64,000 bases of DNA from Leptospira dzoumogneensis (GTDB lineage Bacteria > Spirochaetota > Leptospiria > Leptospirales > Leptospiraceae): assembly GCF_004770895.1 (NCBI RefSeq), contig NZ_RQHS01000010.1, positions 186,001-250,000 of the forward strand, in the 5' to 3' direction. Position numbers and translations under genes: made by a program. The notes under the pieces are model-generated. The model was not told the origin of the DNA, made no database searches, and saw only the letters and a list, made by a program, of their open reading frames with translations. Positions 20,381 to 30,433 of this stretch are shown piece after piece; the first letter of the stretch is position 1; each line of letters opens with the position of its first letter.

Positions 20381-21262
20381 TTACAATATACCCTTCGTTC
20401 TTAAATATCCAAATATTTTTATTCCAAAAAACCAAGTGATCCATCCCCCGACCGCTGCAAATGCGTAAAGGAAAGAGAATAATAATCCGTATTTAATGGT
20501 CCATTCCAAGGATATTTTACATTTCTTTAAAAAAGTAATAAATCCTCCAGCGACTGCGCCAGTTTCCTTTAAGGTGAATTTGATCGTACAGAATTCATTC
20601 TCCTGATCGAATTCGCCTAACTTCACTCCTAGGTCTTGGATCTTACCCTCTATTTCCAAAATTTCTTTTTCTAGAGAGATCAATTCTTCTATTTTGCCGT
20701 TTCTTCCTTTTAAACTCAAAAGTCCTGCTTTGGATTTTTCCAAGGAGATCCGAGTCGCCGTGATATTTTTGTATTCGTTTGTTTTGTCGGTTTTATTCAC
20801 TGAGATAGAATCAATAACACCTATGGTCTGAATAGATTCTACCATAGAATCGAACTTGTCCGGGTTTACTCCGATTCCCAACTGCAATGTTCTTTTGCCG
20901 GAAAGTCCCGATCTTTGTTCGTATTGGATGACACCTTTCGCATCTTCTACCATCTTGCGGGTTTTCTTTTCATTTTCATCAAACTCGGAAGTTTTGGAAG
21001 AAACTGCCGCTACCTTCTCATATTTTTGAGAAGAACTTGAAACAGTAATCTTATCCTGTGGTGCGTAAAACTTTTCGGAAGCGTAGTTTTTTCGCCCATA
21101 ATCAAAATTGATGGAAGAACCTTGTTCTTGGTTTACGATATTTGTTTCGGGACCGACAGCATAACTATAGATAAGCCTGATTATAAATAGAAATGCAAAA
21201 ATGCCCGCAAATACGATCGAAAACTTTCTAACAAACTTAGAAACACCGCTGAATTGTTCCAT
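20381..21262 (-). CDS. DUF4349 membrane protein
   Basis: A 293-residue protein with an N-terminal membrane anchor (residues 12-33), a periplasmic domain with coiled coil (ISLEKSKAGLLSLKGRNGKI, then EELISLEKEILEIEGKIQDLG) and a C-terminal membrane segment (257-280). The pattern QYEQRSGLSGKRTLQLGIGV followed by the coiled coil and ENEFCTIKFTL is that of DUF4349 proteins, which lack an assigned function. It is downstream of the TrmH-like gene, 29 bp apart, probably in one transcript. Confidence 0.8.
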   Translation of the reverse strand: MEQFSGVSKFVRKFSIVFAGIFAFLFIIRLIYSYAVGPETNIVNQEQGSSINFDYGRKNYASEKFYAPQDKITVSSSSQKYEKVAAVSSKTSEFDENEKKTRKMVEDAKGVIQYEQRSGLSGKRTLQLGIGVNPDKFDSMVESIQTIGVIDSISVNKTDKTNEYKNITATRISLEKSKAGLLSLKGRNGKIEELISLEKEILEIEGKIQDLGVKLGEFDQENEFCTIKFTLKETGAVAGGFITFLKKCKISLEWTIKYGLLFSFLYAFAAVGGWITWFFGIKIFGYLRTKGIL

Positions 21263-21291
21263 CCTACCCTACTTTTTGGCTGAGAATTGAT

Positions 21292-22032
21292 TTATTGGAC
21301 CCTTGCTGCTTCGGATCTGATCCTTTGTAATAGGTCAGATTCCACAAGATTTCCGTTATGAAGGCATTTTTTATAATAAGAATTTCGGATATAAACCTGC
21401 TCTTCTTTTGTTAAAGCCCAGTTTGGAACTTCTTTCCTTAGCCTAAATGCAAGATGAGAAAGTACAATTGCAACTGTTACCGAAATATTATAACTTTCCG
21501 TAAAACCGTACATAGGAAGTTTTAGGAATACGTCCGCTTCTCCCATAGAATAAGAGGACAATCCCTTTTCTTCAGATCCGAATAATATGGCGCTAGGTTT
21601 ATCCAAAGGTAAAGTATCTAGTTCGTAAGAATTTTCTAATGTATGTGGAGAAGTTGCCACAATCCTATAGCCCTTCTCCTTTAAACCGCTTATACAATGT
21701 CTAGTATTATCGTAATTTGGCTTTTGGTATTTGTGGATCTGTATCCATTTTTGTGCGCCTAGAGAAATACCTTCATTCGGTTTATAAGAGTTTCGATTTT
21801 CCACTACATGGAGTTCCGTTAGCCCTAAACATTCTGAAGTTCGTACAGGAGCACTAGCATTATAAGGTTGGAATATATCTTCCATTACAATTGTTAAGTA
21901 CTTTGTACGAAAAGAAGCTACTTCTTGGATCTTAGAGGCCTTCTCCGCTGATATTAAAGTTTTAAAATATTCTTCTAACTGGATCGCTTCTTCTAGATTT
22001 ATAAAATCTGAATGTTCTTGGGTGAGTTTCAT
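21292..22032 (-). CDS. TrmH/SpoU-family RNA 2'-O-methyltransferase
   Basis: A SAM-dependent RNA ribose methyltransferase of the SPOUT fold, about 246 residues. Motif 1 is seen around APVRTSECLGLTELHVVEN, motif 2 in ILFGSEEKGLS, and motif 3 in LPMYGFTESYNISVTVAIVL, where the last element forms the trefoil knot cofactor site. The extended N-terminal helix and length fit tRNA Gm18 methyltransferases of the TrmH type; other RNA targets are possible. The ATG at 22030-22032 is preferred over a TTG at 22059 with no homology-like residues between. Confidence 0.85.
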   Translation of the reverse strand: MKLTQEHSDFINLEEAIQLEEYFKTLISAEKASKIQEVASFRTKYLTIVMEDIFQPYNASAPVRTSECLGLTELHVVENRNSYKPNEGISLGAQKWIQIHKYQKPNYDNTRHCISGLKEKGYRIVATSPHTLENSYELDTLPLDKPSAILFGSEEKGLSSYSMGEADVFLKLPMYGFTESYNISVTVAIVLSHLAFRLRKEVPNWALTKEEQVYIRNSYYKKCLHNGNLVESDLLQRIRSEAARVQ

Positions 22033-22218
22033 GTTCAAAATGTTTTCATTCCTAGACAAATCTTGAGAGTAAATAAGAAGCAGTCGAAATTATACTAAAC
22101 ATTAATATAGCAATTATGTACAACAAGATTTATTTTTCGCTTCGAAGCAGTTCCCGAAAGAGTTAATATAAAAAATCCAAAGAAAATAAAAAAATTCTAA
22201 AGTTTTTTTAAAAAGGGA

Positions 22219-22246
22219 TTGTACTTTGTTTCCGAAAATCTATTAT
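22219..22246 (+). promoter_or_regulatory. candidate promoter of the fliF operon
   Basis: TTGTAC (22219-22224), a 16-bp spacer and TATTAT (22241-22246, five of six -10 bases). The predicted start near 22254 leaves a short leader holding the GAAGGAA ribosome site. It lies in a 244-bp AT-rich gap upstream of fliF. No sigma-28-type element was recognised. Confidence 0.35.
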
Positions 22247-22276
22247 GTCCCCTATCTTGTCCGGTGGTGAAGGAAA

Positions 22277-23977
22277 ATGCCCGAGCAATTACAAAAGATT
22301 CTGAACAATATCAAGGAGTTCTTCAACTCTTTAGATACTACAAAGAAACTGATTTTAGGTGGAGTGGCGATCACTGTGGTCGTTGCCTTAGGGCTTCTGA
22401 CAACCGTTTCCTCTCAAAAGAATAAGGTTATTCTATTCCAAAACCTTACTGCGAAGGATTTCGCAGAGGTTACTAAAAAATTGGACTCCATGGGCTATTC
22501 TTACAGCACGGGAGACACCAGTATTGTGAGCGTGGATCCGGAACAAAGGCAGGAAATTATCACTAAACTTGCCCAAGAGAACCTGATCCCTGCAGGTGTG
22601 CAAGGCTGGGAATTATTCAATGTGGAGAAATTCACCGAGACCCAGTTCGACAAGGACATCAAAAAGTATAGGGCATTAAAAGGAGCCATCGAACAATCCT
22701 TGATGACCCTAAGACCTGTAGACAAAGCGTTCGTGAACATCGCAATACCGGAAGATGAACTGTTCAACTCGAATGCTTCTCCAGTAAAAGCCTCGGTCAT
22801 TTTACATTTTATCCCAGGTGTCGAAGGGATTTCCAAAAAAGAAGTAAAAGGTATCGTAAACTTGGTTTCCAGAGCGGTGCCTAAACTCAAACCGGAAAAC
22901 GTAGTAGTCGCAGATGCGGACGGCAAGATCATCTCCGACTTTGAAGAAGATCTGGAAAAAGAAAGATTAGAACTTAGAGTTGTCCAAGAAAAATTGAGGA
23001 TCCAAGAAGAACAAAGGATCCAAAGATTGATCGACGTAAGAAACACTCTTCGTTGGTTCTTAGGTGGAGAAGACAGAGTAGACATCACTCGATTCGAGTA
23101 CATGTTAAACTGGGACAAGGAATCTTATAAAGACAACCAAGTTTCTCCGGTAATCGAAAGACCGGATGATCCGAATACTCCTTACTCCGAGTTAAAGATC
23201 GTAGACGGTTATAGCTTAAAAGTTTCCTCCAAAGAAACCAGTGAACAATTCACAGGAAGAGGGTTCACTCCGGACGGACCTGCAGGAACAGAGCCTAACC
23301 TTCCTCCCGGTTATAAAGATACCGACTATCAAAAAGCAGATTATAAGAAAACCGAGAATATTAATAACTTCGAATTCAACAGAAGAGTAAGCGAAGTCCA
23401 AAAACAACCTTGGAAGATCGAAAAAGTAAACCTTTCCGTGGTAGTTGACGGTCAATGGACTAAAAAAGAAAACGCGGATGGAACCGGTTACGACAGAACT
23501 TATATCCCGGTTTCCGATGACGACATTAGAACTGTTCGTAAAAACTTAGAAGCAGCAGTAGGTATAGACAAAGCAAGAGGAGACCAAATCTCCGTAATCA
23601 GCATTGCAAAAGACCGCACCGCTCAGTTCGCTGCAGAAGATGAAGAATTAAGAAAACAGAAAGCGATCCGACAAATGGTAATCGCATCCTTAGTCATAGT
23701 ATTATTCTTAATACTCACTATCCTCATCTACAGAGCGATCAAAAAAGAGATCGCAAGACGCCGCAGACTACGCGAAGAAGAACTCGCAGCAATGCAGCAG
23801 ATGATGAGAGAAGCAGCACTTCGGGTCATGGACGACGGAAGCGCAGAAGTCGAACTCTCTCTGGACGAAAAACTCAGAAGAGAACTTCTCGAAAACGCGA
23901 TCAATCTCGCCAGGGAAAAACCGGAAGAAGTGGCACAACTTCTACGCACCTGGTTATCTGAAGAGGAAGCAACCTAA
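22277..23977 (+). CDS. fliF: flagellar MS-ring protein
   Basis: The membrane-embedded ring that founds the basal body, 566 residues. Membrane segments lie near residues 24-46 ([20 protein letters not shown]) and 460-480 ([20 protein letters not shown]). The YscJ/FliF ring-building domains fall between ([29 protein letters not shown]). The C-terminal tail ([14 protein letters not shown]... [20 protein letters not shown] end) is the FliG-binding region. GAAGGAA precedes the ATG. Its stop overlaps the fliG start by 1 bp, so it heads the fliF-fliG-fliH-fliI-fliJ operon. Confidence 0.96.
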   Translation: MPEQLQKILNNIKEFFNSLDTTKKLILGGVAITVVVALGLLTTVSSQKNKVILFQNLTAKDFAEVTKKLDSMGYSYSTGDTSIVSVDPEQRQEIITKLAQENLIPAGVQGWELFNVEKFTETQFDKDIKKYRALKGAIEQSLMTLRPVDKAFVNIAIPEDELFNSNASPVKASVILHFIPGVEGISKKEVKGIVNLVSRAVPKLKPENVVVADADGKIISDFEEDLEKERLELRVVQEKLRIQEEQRIQRLIDVRNTLRWFLGGEDRVDITRFEYMLNWDKESYKDNQVSPVIERPDDPNTPYSELKIVDGYSLKVSSKETSEQFTGRGFTPDGPAGTEPNLPPGYKDTDYQKADYKKTENINNFEFNRRVSEVQKQPWKIEKVNLSVVVDGQWTKKENADGTGYDRTYIPVSDDDIRTVRKNLEAAVGIDKARGDQISVISIAKDRTAQFAAEDEELRKQKAIRQMVIASLVIVLFLILTILIYRAIKKEIARRRRLREEELAAMQQMMREAALRVMDDGSAEVELSLDEKLRRELLENAINLAREKPEEVAQLLRTWLSEEEAT

Positions 23978-24945
23978 TGAGTATCCTGTCCGGAAAAAGA
24001 AACCGGGCGGGACAGCTCCTCCGAATCCTGGGGGAGCATCTTCCCCCGGAAGTGTTTCGCCATCTCGGCCCTCAGGACACGTCGAAACTTTTAGAAAGTT
24101 TTCACAAGTCCGGCAAAATAGAAGCGAAACAAGAAAGAGAACTTTTAGGCTCCTTCTTAGAAGGACTTTCCACAGTCCCGAAAGAAGGGATCGATCGAGA
24201 TACCTTGGCTCTAATCCAAGAACTCGAAACCATCTTAAAAGAGGATTTGGTTTCAGAGCCGGAATGGTCCGAGGAACTCAAATCCTATACCAAGGAAGAA
24301 CTTTCCAAGATCGTAGCGGGAGAATCCGCAGACAGAATAGCTCTTATCTTCTGTTACGCGGATCCGGATACTTCTGCCAGAGTATTGGAAGAATTCCCGG
24401 AAGAGACCCAAGAGGAGATCCTACTTTCCATCCGGAATCTGGACCTTTCTTCTGCGGGACTTTTGGACTCTTTGGAGAGGTTTTTGCGCTTCAAGAAAGA
24501 AGTCCTAAAATCTCCCCAGTCTGGAGTTCCTACCAGGGACAAAGGCGGCAAAAGAGCAGCGGAACTTTTGGGTAAATTGGACCCTCAAGATTCTCAGAAA
24601 TTATTCTCCAGGATACGCGAAAAGAGCCAATCGTTTGCCGAAAATATAAATAAGCATTTCTTCCGAATGGAAGACCTGATGGATCTGAGCCGAGAAGCAC
24701 TAAACAAGTTTATGGGCGATCTTCATCCAATCGTGACCGCGACCGCTTTTAAGGGCACTGAACCGGAAACGAAACAGGTCTTACTGGAAAGGTTAGATCC
24801 TTCTCTTGCCTCCTCCATCCGATTGGAAGAAGATTCTATGGGACCGGTTTCCCTCGCAGAGATTGAAACCGCCCAAAACGGACTACTTGAAATTTTTAAG
24901 GAATCCGTAGAATCAGGAAGAATCAAGTTCCGGAGAAAGAACTAA
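23977..24945 (+). CDS. fliG: divergent FliG-family motor switch protein
   Basis: The 322 residues fit FliG order: an N-terminal FliF-binding domain (LLRILGEHLPPEVFRHLGPQ), a middle domain (ESADRIALIFCYADPDTSAR) and a C-terminal torque domain (RMEDLMDLSREALNKFMGDL, then MGPVSLAEIETAQNGLLEIF). Position between fliF and fliH supports the assignment. It is unusually diverged: the FliM-contacting EHPQ motif of the middle domain is replaced by ESAD, and the acidic DDR-like run before the torque helix reads LSRE. Spirochaetes often carry more than one FliG, so this copy may be specialised in assembly while another drives rotation; that is inference. Confidence 0.85.
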   Translation: MSILSGKRNRAGQLLRILGEHLPPEVFRHLGPQDTSKLLESFHKSGKIEAKQERELLGSFLEGLSTVPKEGIDRDTLALIQELETILKEDLVSEPEWSEELKSYTKEELSKIVAGESADRIALIFCYADPDTSARVLEEFPEETQEEILLSIRNLDLSSAGLLDSLERFLRFKKEVLKSPQSGVPTRDKGGKRAAELLGKLDPQDSQKLFSRIREKSQSFAENINKHFFRMEDLMDLSREALNKFMGDLHPIVTATAFKGTEPETKQVLLERLDPSLASSIRLEEDSMGPVSLAEIETAQNGLLEIFKESVESGRIKFRRKN

Positions 24946-24946
24946 T

Positions 24947-25870
24947 ATGGCAAAACTAGTCTTCAAACCTATCCAGATCGCGGACATGCAGGATCAGGTA
25001 GAGCTGCAAATTCCGGACAAATATAAAAAATTCCATAGGGACGAAGACGCCGAAGAGTTCGAAGTCGACCAAGAAGGAAATATTATAGAGCAATACCAAG
25101 GCCCTTCTATCGAAGAGATCGAGGCAGAGCTCAATCGTTATAAAGAAGAAACCGAAGAGAATATCAAAACAATGCTCGAGGACTCCCGTCGCAAGTCGGA
25201 GGAGATCGAGGAAGAAGGCCGTAAAAAAGCCTTCCAAATGATCCAGGATTCCAAAGAGAAGATCAAACTCGAAGAGGATTCAGGTAAAGCCAAAGCGGAA
25301 CAGATCTTGGAAAGAGCCAAGATGGAAGCCGAAAGAATGATCAAAGAAGCCGAGATGAAAACGGCAGAGATCGAACATGAGGCTTACTTAAAAGGATTTG
25401 AAGCTGGAAGAGAAGTAGGTTTCAGAAAAGGACAAGGAGAAGTCCGACGTCTAATCGACCGTCTTGGAACCATCGTAGGTAAAGCGATCGATATCCGTGC
25501 TGAACTCATCCAAGCTTCCGAGAAGCAGATGGTGGAGATGATCCTGATCATCGCTCGTAAGATCATCAAAGACGAGATCATTGAACGTAAAGAAATCGTA
25601 CTCAATAATATTAGAGAAGCCCTGAAACGTATCAAGGACCGGGACCGTGTGGATATTCGAGTCAACTTTGCGGACTTGGAGATCACCACAGCTCACAAAG
25701 ACGAACTTATCAAACTTATGGAGTCTCTTCGCAAGGTCAATATCTACGAAGACTCTCGCGTCGACAGAGGCGGGGTCATCATCGAAACAGATGTTGGTGC
25801 AATCGATGCAAGGATCTCCACACAGCTCAAAGAAATCGAAGAAGCAATTCGAAATGCGGAGCCGATCTAA
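24947..25870 (+). CDS. fliH: flagellar assembly protein FliH
   Basis: A regulator and stator of the export ATPase FliI, 307 residues. A long charged coiled coil occupies about residues 60-160 (EEIEAELNRYKEETEENIKT, SEEIEEEGRKKAFQMIQDSK). It is followed by the glycine-patterned EAGREVGFRKGQGEV and the C-terminal V-ATPase-E-like domain (VEMILIIARKIIKDEI, VDIRVNFADLE, RGGVIIETDVGAIDARI). It lies 1 bp after fliG. A 199-bp non-coding gap with a hairpin separates it from fliI, unlike the tight spacing elsewhere in this operon. Confidence 0.93.
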   Translation: MAKLVFKPIQIADMQDQVELQIPDKYKKFHRDEDAEEFEVDQEGNIIEQYQGPSIEEIEAELNRYKEETEENIKTMLEDSRRKSEEIEEEGRKKAFQMIQDSKEKIKLEEDSGKAKAEQILERAKMEAERMIKEAEMKTAEIEHEAYLKGFEAGREVGFRKGQGEVRRLIDRLGTIVGKAIDIRAELIQASEKQMVEMILIIARKIIKDEIIERKEIVLNNIREALKRIKDRDRVDIRVNFADLEITTAHKDELIKLMESLRKVNIYEDSRVDRGGVIIETDVGAIDARISTQLKEIEEAIRNAEPI

Positions 25871-25900
25871 TCTAACATTCACGTCCAAACTTAGTCTCCT

Positions 25901-25931
25901 ACCCGGCCGCCGAAATCATAGGCGGTCGGGT
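25901..25931 (+). promoter_or_regulatory. GC-rich hairpin in the fliH-fliI gap
   Basis: ACCCGGCCGCC (25901-25911) pairs with GGCGGTCGGGT (25921-25931), an 11-bp stem with one G-U pair and a 9-nt loop. It is followed by CAGGGGGG and TTTTCTTT (25940-25947). This could attenuate or terminate transcription inside the operon, or protect the 3' end of fliH RNA. A weak TTGACT element at 26016-26021 might start a separate fliI transcript. Confidence 0.55.
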
Positions 25932-26069
25932 CAGGGGGGTTTTCTTTGTAGGCACTTCGACGGGTTTTGCATTAGTTCCCAAAGTGACATAATTCGGTTA
26001 TATTCTCATTATCACTTGACTCCGGGCAAAATCCCAGGGACAGTATCCGGTATCTAAGAGCCTAAGATC

Positions 26070-27434
<1,365 letters not shown>

Positions 27435-27437
27435 TCT

Positions 27438-28010
27438 ATGAAAAGATTCCAATTCAGACTCGAACCGGTACTTCGTTTAAAGAAGATCAAAGAAGACCAA
27501 AAACTCAAAGAACTTTCCGAACTCGTGGCAGAAGTCAACCAAAGACAATCGGAAATAGACTCTAATGACGCGAGAATACATTCTTTATCTTCTACTACAT
27601 TATCAGGAAGCGCTGATCTAAGAGAGTATTCTTATTTACAAACTTATATGAGACAACTTCTAACTCGAAACACGGAGTTAGAAAATGAAATACGTTCTTT
27701 CGATGAACCGGTCGAAAAAAAAAGAACGGAAGTCTCGGAAGCAAGAAAAGAGAAGAAGGTACTGGAACTTCTAAAAGAGAACCGCTTCAAGGAGTATATG
27801 CACTCCTATAGAAAGGCGGAAAAAATCCAGGCAGAAGAGCAATTTTTAGCAGATCTTTATAGGAAACAGAGGGAGGAAATTTATGGGGATGATAGATCTA
27901 AACGGGATCCGAAAGTATTTACCTATGATACGGGAGGCGTCGAGCGCACCGGTACAGAAGATGCGGGACTTTCTGAACTCAGAAAACTTTACGAGCGTTA
28001 TAAAAAGTGA
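27438..28010 (+). CDS. fliJ: flagellar export chaperone/stalk protein FliJ
   Basis: A coiled-coil protein of 190 residues (RFQFRLEPVLRLKKIKEDQK, then ELVAEVNQRQSEID) that normally sits in the FliI hexamer. About 147 residues is usual for the family. Here the last 43 residues, from about YGDDRSKRDPK on, extend beyond that and lack coiled-coil character. Exactly this part overlaps the next gene in another frame, so the extension may be a by-product of a mutated stop or the host of an overprinted gene. It lies 3 bp after fliI. Confidence 0.88.
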   Translation: MKRFQFRLEPVLRLKKIKEDQKLKELSELVAEVNQRQSEIDSNDARIHSLSSTTLSGSADLREYSYLQTYMRQLLTRNTELENEIRSFDEPVEKKRTEVSEARKEKKVLELLKENRFKEYMHSYRKAEKIQAEEQFLADLYRKQREEIYGDDRSKRDPKVFTYDTGGVERTGTEDAGLSELRKLYERYKK

Positions 28011-28164
28011 CCTCCCCTTTTTAGAAGTACGTAAAACGGTAGGATCTACCGATCCTTTAATCGGGAGCATGGCAAATCTCCAAGATAAAATTTCTAATTT
28101 GGAAAACAAGGCGGGAGAATTGGAAAAAAGAATTTCAGGCTCCAGGCTGGACATCCGGGTATAA
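27883..28164 (+). CDS. small protein overlapping the end of fliJ
   Basis: 93 residues read in a different frame from fliJ for the first 128 bp, then alone to 28164. GGAGG stands 7 nt before the ATG at 27883, the best ribosome site in this part of the operon. The non-overlapping half has protein-like composition with a heptad-like end (LQDKISNLENKAGELEKRIS). The stop is 3 bp before the FlbB/MotE start, so it fits the operon. No family is recognised. Position suggests a role with the export apparatus or the collar; that is inference. Confidence 0.7.
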   Translation: MGMIDLNGIRKYLPMIREASSAPVQKMRDFLNSENFTSVIKSDLPFLEVRKTVGSTDPLIGSMANLQDKISNLENKAGELEKRISGSRLDIRV

Positions 28165-28167
28165 AAA

Positions 28168-28809
28168 GTGGCAAGTTTAACCGACAAAGCAAGAGCAGTA
28201 TATCTAATACTTCTGATCTTCTTCCTAGTGTTGATCGGATTTTTTGCGTTCCATTATTTTCAGATCATAGACGCTGCTGAAATTTTTCCTTTTTTAAGAA
28301 CGGAGCCCGGCTTAGTGAATGCGGACTCAGAATCCCCTTCCGAATTGGAGAAGTTAGAATTCCGTAAAGAAATGGAAAGACTCGCTAAGGACAGAGACGA
28401 GATCTCTCAAAAAGAAGAAGAACTCAAAAAAGAAAAAGAACGTTTGGAAGCGGAACTCGAAAAAATCGAGGAACTCAAACGAGGTCTTACTTCCAAGGAG
28501 AATGAGCTAAAATCTTCCGAATCCGAAAGGAATAGCAGAGGTAAATTGGTTAAGGTCATGGCGGAGAAGGTAGCGAATATGCCTCCTGATAATGCAGTGC
28601 AGATGCTTACCAATTGGCCGGACAAGGACATCATAGACGTATTCATCCAAATGGACAAGGATGCTGAACAGGACGGTAGACAAACGATCACTACCTACCT
28701 TCTCACCTTATTCCCGGCGGAACGCAGGGCGAATATTACGAATAAATGGTTGTCCAGATCCGACGTGATCAAGGCTCCTGAATCCAATTCCGAGTCGGAA
28801 GAACTTTAA
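28168..28809 (+). CDS. flbB: FlbB/MotE-like periplasmic flagellar collar protein
   Basis: 213 residues: one membrane helix (10-32), a strongly charged coiled coil (about 65-125, KDRDEISQKEEELKKEKERL) and a C-terminal MgtE-N-like domain (MAEKVANMPPDNAVQMLTNW, DKDIIDVFIQMDKDAE). This architecture is shared by MotE chaperones and by spirochaetal FlbB, the foundation of the periplasmic collar that links stators to the motor. Gene position after fliJ matches the spirochaete order. The start codon is GTG at 28168. Size is close to that of the FlbB family. Confidence 0.8.
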   Translation: MASLTDKARAVYLILLIFFLVLIGFFAFHYFQIIDAAEIFPFLRTEPGLVNADSESPSELEKLEFRKEMERLAKDRDEISQKEEELKKEKERLEAELEKIEELKRGLTSKENELKSSESERNSRGKLVKVMAEKVANMPPDNAVQMLTNWPDKDIIDVFIQMDKDAEQDGRQTITTYLLTLFPAERRANITNKWLSRSDVIKAPESNSESEEL

Positions 28810-28813
28810 AATT

Positions 28814-29209
28814 ATGAAAAAGAAAACGATCCTATTTCTTTCAGTATTATTAATTTCTACAGGAGCAATTTACTCTAAGAGCAAAAAATCTTCCGCTCCC
28901 GCAAAATCGAAATATGTTTCGGGCGAAGAGTTAGTCAATAATCCAGGCAAAGCGGTCGGAGAAACTGTACGAGTTGCAGGCACAGTAACCCATGTATTAT
29001 ACAAAGGAAATTCCATCCGATTCGTAGTTCACTTTTCCGGTAAACCGGTAGTTCTGGATTCGGACGATTACAGTTTAATGAACCGAGTATCCGTCGGTTC
29101 TTATGTAGAAGTCTGCGGATTCTATCTAAAAAATAAGAAGCTGGAATTGGACGGAAAAAGAACGGATATGCCCTCTATCGTCATAGAACAGACCTACTGT
29201 ACAAATTAA
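28814..29209 (+). CDS. secreted small protein, possible OB-fold
   Basis: 131 residues with a signal peptide (MKKKTILFLSVLLISTGAIY) and a basic, serine-rich mature N-terminus. The rest alternates strands (GETVRVAGTVTHVLYKGNSI, RFVVHFSGKPVVLDSDDYSL, GSYVEVCGFYLKNKKLEL), which reads like an OB-type beta barrel of the tRNA-anti class. I do not recognise a named family. It starts 4 bp after flbB, so it may belong to the flagellar operon, and it is followed by a palindromic repeat. Confidence 0.65.
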   Translation: MKKKTILFLSVLLISTGAIYSKSKKSSAPAKSKYVSGEELVNNPGKAVGETVRVAGTVTHVLYKGNSIRFVVHFSGKPVVLDSDDYSLMNRVSVGSYVEVCGFYLKNKKLELDGKRTDMPSIVIEQTYCTN

Positions 29210-29212
29210 TAT

Positions 29213-29311
29213 TTTGTCACGCAGAGGCGTAAAGACGCAGAGAAGTTAAAGTTATATTGATTCATATTCTATAATTACAACTCTGCGTTCTCCGTGGCTC
29301 TGCGTGATAAT
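29213..29311. repeat. dispersed GCAGAG/CTCTGC palindromic repeat, copy C
   Basis: The left arm (29213-29245) contains TCACGCAGAGGC and AGACGCAGAG. The right arm (29277-29311) carries CTCTGCGTTCTCCGTGGCTC and TGCGTGA. The arms are complementary around an AT-rich centre of about 30 nt. It occupies the gap between convergent genes and ends at the stop codon of the DUF3089 gene. Confidence 0.8.
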
Positions 29312-30364
29312 TTACTCTCTGCCTCTTTTAACACTCTGTGCCTTAAAGGCTTCTAATCTTTCTTTTGCGTTTTTTCTAATATTCGCATAGAAGAAATGAA
29401 AATCTCCGGTATGTAAATTCCCATCTTTTCCCAAGTTGGGGGTCCGACTGATCTCAGGCTCGTGGATCCATAAAACCCCGGAATTACATTTTGCATCCGC
29501 AACTCCTGGGAGTAATTGATCAAAACTTCGGTTCACACTTCCTAAATTTTCGGACTTTGGAGAAACTTCTTCATCCTGTTTCCAACTGAGTGGATTCACA
29601 CAAACAGTGTCTTTTCCATATCTATCCAATAGTCTGCCGGGAGAATTCCCCCAGATATAGGAGTTCCAACCTACCACGCATCCCGTATCTCTCGGACTGG
29701 AACATACAGGCAAACCTGTCTCTTCTTTCTTAAATGGAAAACCGATCGAGTAACTCACTACCAGATTTTTCTTATATTCCGGATTAGAAGAAATTACTTC
29801 TTTTAACAAACGAACAGAATGTCTGGTGCCTTGGCTATGAGAGGCAATGATAAAAGGACGTCCTTTATTCCAATGTTTCATATAATAGAGAAATGCGTTC
29901 TTCACGTCTTGGAATGCAAGATCTAACGCGGCCTCACCTTCCGGAACATCTTTCGTAAAAACAAAAAATGCAGCCTGTCTATATCTAGGTGCATAAACCT
30001 TACAACATTCATTGAACGCACTTGCTTGGGTCTTGATAGGATGTTTATCCGTTCTTTCGTTTAAACTTTCATCCTTTAGATCTCCATTCCAATATTTAGG
30101 TCGAAGAAGTAATGTAGTCGGATGAATATAAAAAGTATCCGCCTCTGCTAAGGATTGATTTTCTTTTAGGCTTGAATTTTCAGGAACAAGATCTGCGTTA
30201 TCTTTTTTATCCGGAAGTGCCGCCCAAAATTCGGATTTAGAATAATCAGGAGGAGTTAAATTTTTACTCTCTTCAAAATTTTTTCTGGGTTTGATGAGGA
30301 CTATACATTGAAAACTAATGATAGCGAATATAGAAACAAAAAGAAAATTGAGTAAGAATTTCAT
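29312..30364 (-). CDS. DUF3089 alpha/beta-hydrolase-like protein, probable lipoprotein
   Basis: About 350 residues. The start MKFLLNFLFVSIFAIISFQC is a signal sequence ending in Cys, which may be a spirochaete-type lipobox. The DUF3089 pattern follows: DTFYIHPTTLL, FNECCKVYAPRYRQAAFFVF, the nucleophile elbow IIASHSQGTRH, and a late GVLWIHEP ... HTGDFHFFYANIR with the likely catalytic His. It is presumably an esterase or lipase facing the periplasm or surface; the substrate is unknown. ATG 30364 is chosen because upstream residues do not fit a signal peptide. It lies 69 bp after gmk. Confidence 0.8.
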   Translation of the reverse strand: MKFLLNFLFVSIFAIISFQCIVLIKPRKNFEESKNLTPPDYSKSEFWAALPDKKDNADLVPENSSLKENQSLAEADTFYIHPTTLLLRPKYWNGDLKDESLNERTDKHPIKTQASAFNECCKVYAPRYRQAAFFVFTKDVPEGEAALDLAFQDVKNAFLYYMKHWNKGRPFIIASHSQGTRHSVRLLKEVISSNPEYKKNLVVSYSIGFPFKKEETGLPVCSSPRDTGCVVGWNSYIWGNSPGRLLDRYGKDTVCVNPLSWKQDEEVSPKSENLGSVNRSFDQLLPGVADAKCNSGVLWIHEPEISRTPNLGKDGNLHTGDFHFFYANIRKNAKERLEAFKAQSVKRGRE

Positions 30365-30433
30365 AGCGCCTAATCCTTGGTCCAAAATAAGACAGCGGAG
30401 AACAGTTTAGGTTTCCGAATTTAGAAAAAATTC

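Noticed and set aside
22501..23118. Minus-strand open frame of 205 codons opposite fliF
   Set aside because: Antisense of fliF with no motif or ribosome site; explained by codon bias.
25647..26057. Frame of 136 codons across the fliH end and the fliH-fliI gap
   Set aside because: Shadow of fliH in another frame; the gap part lacks coding character and the frame has no ribosome site.
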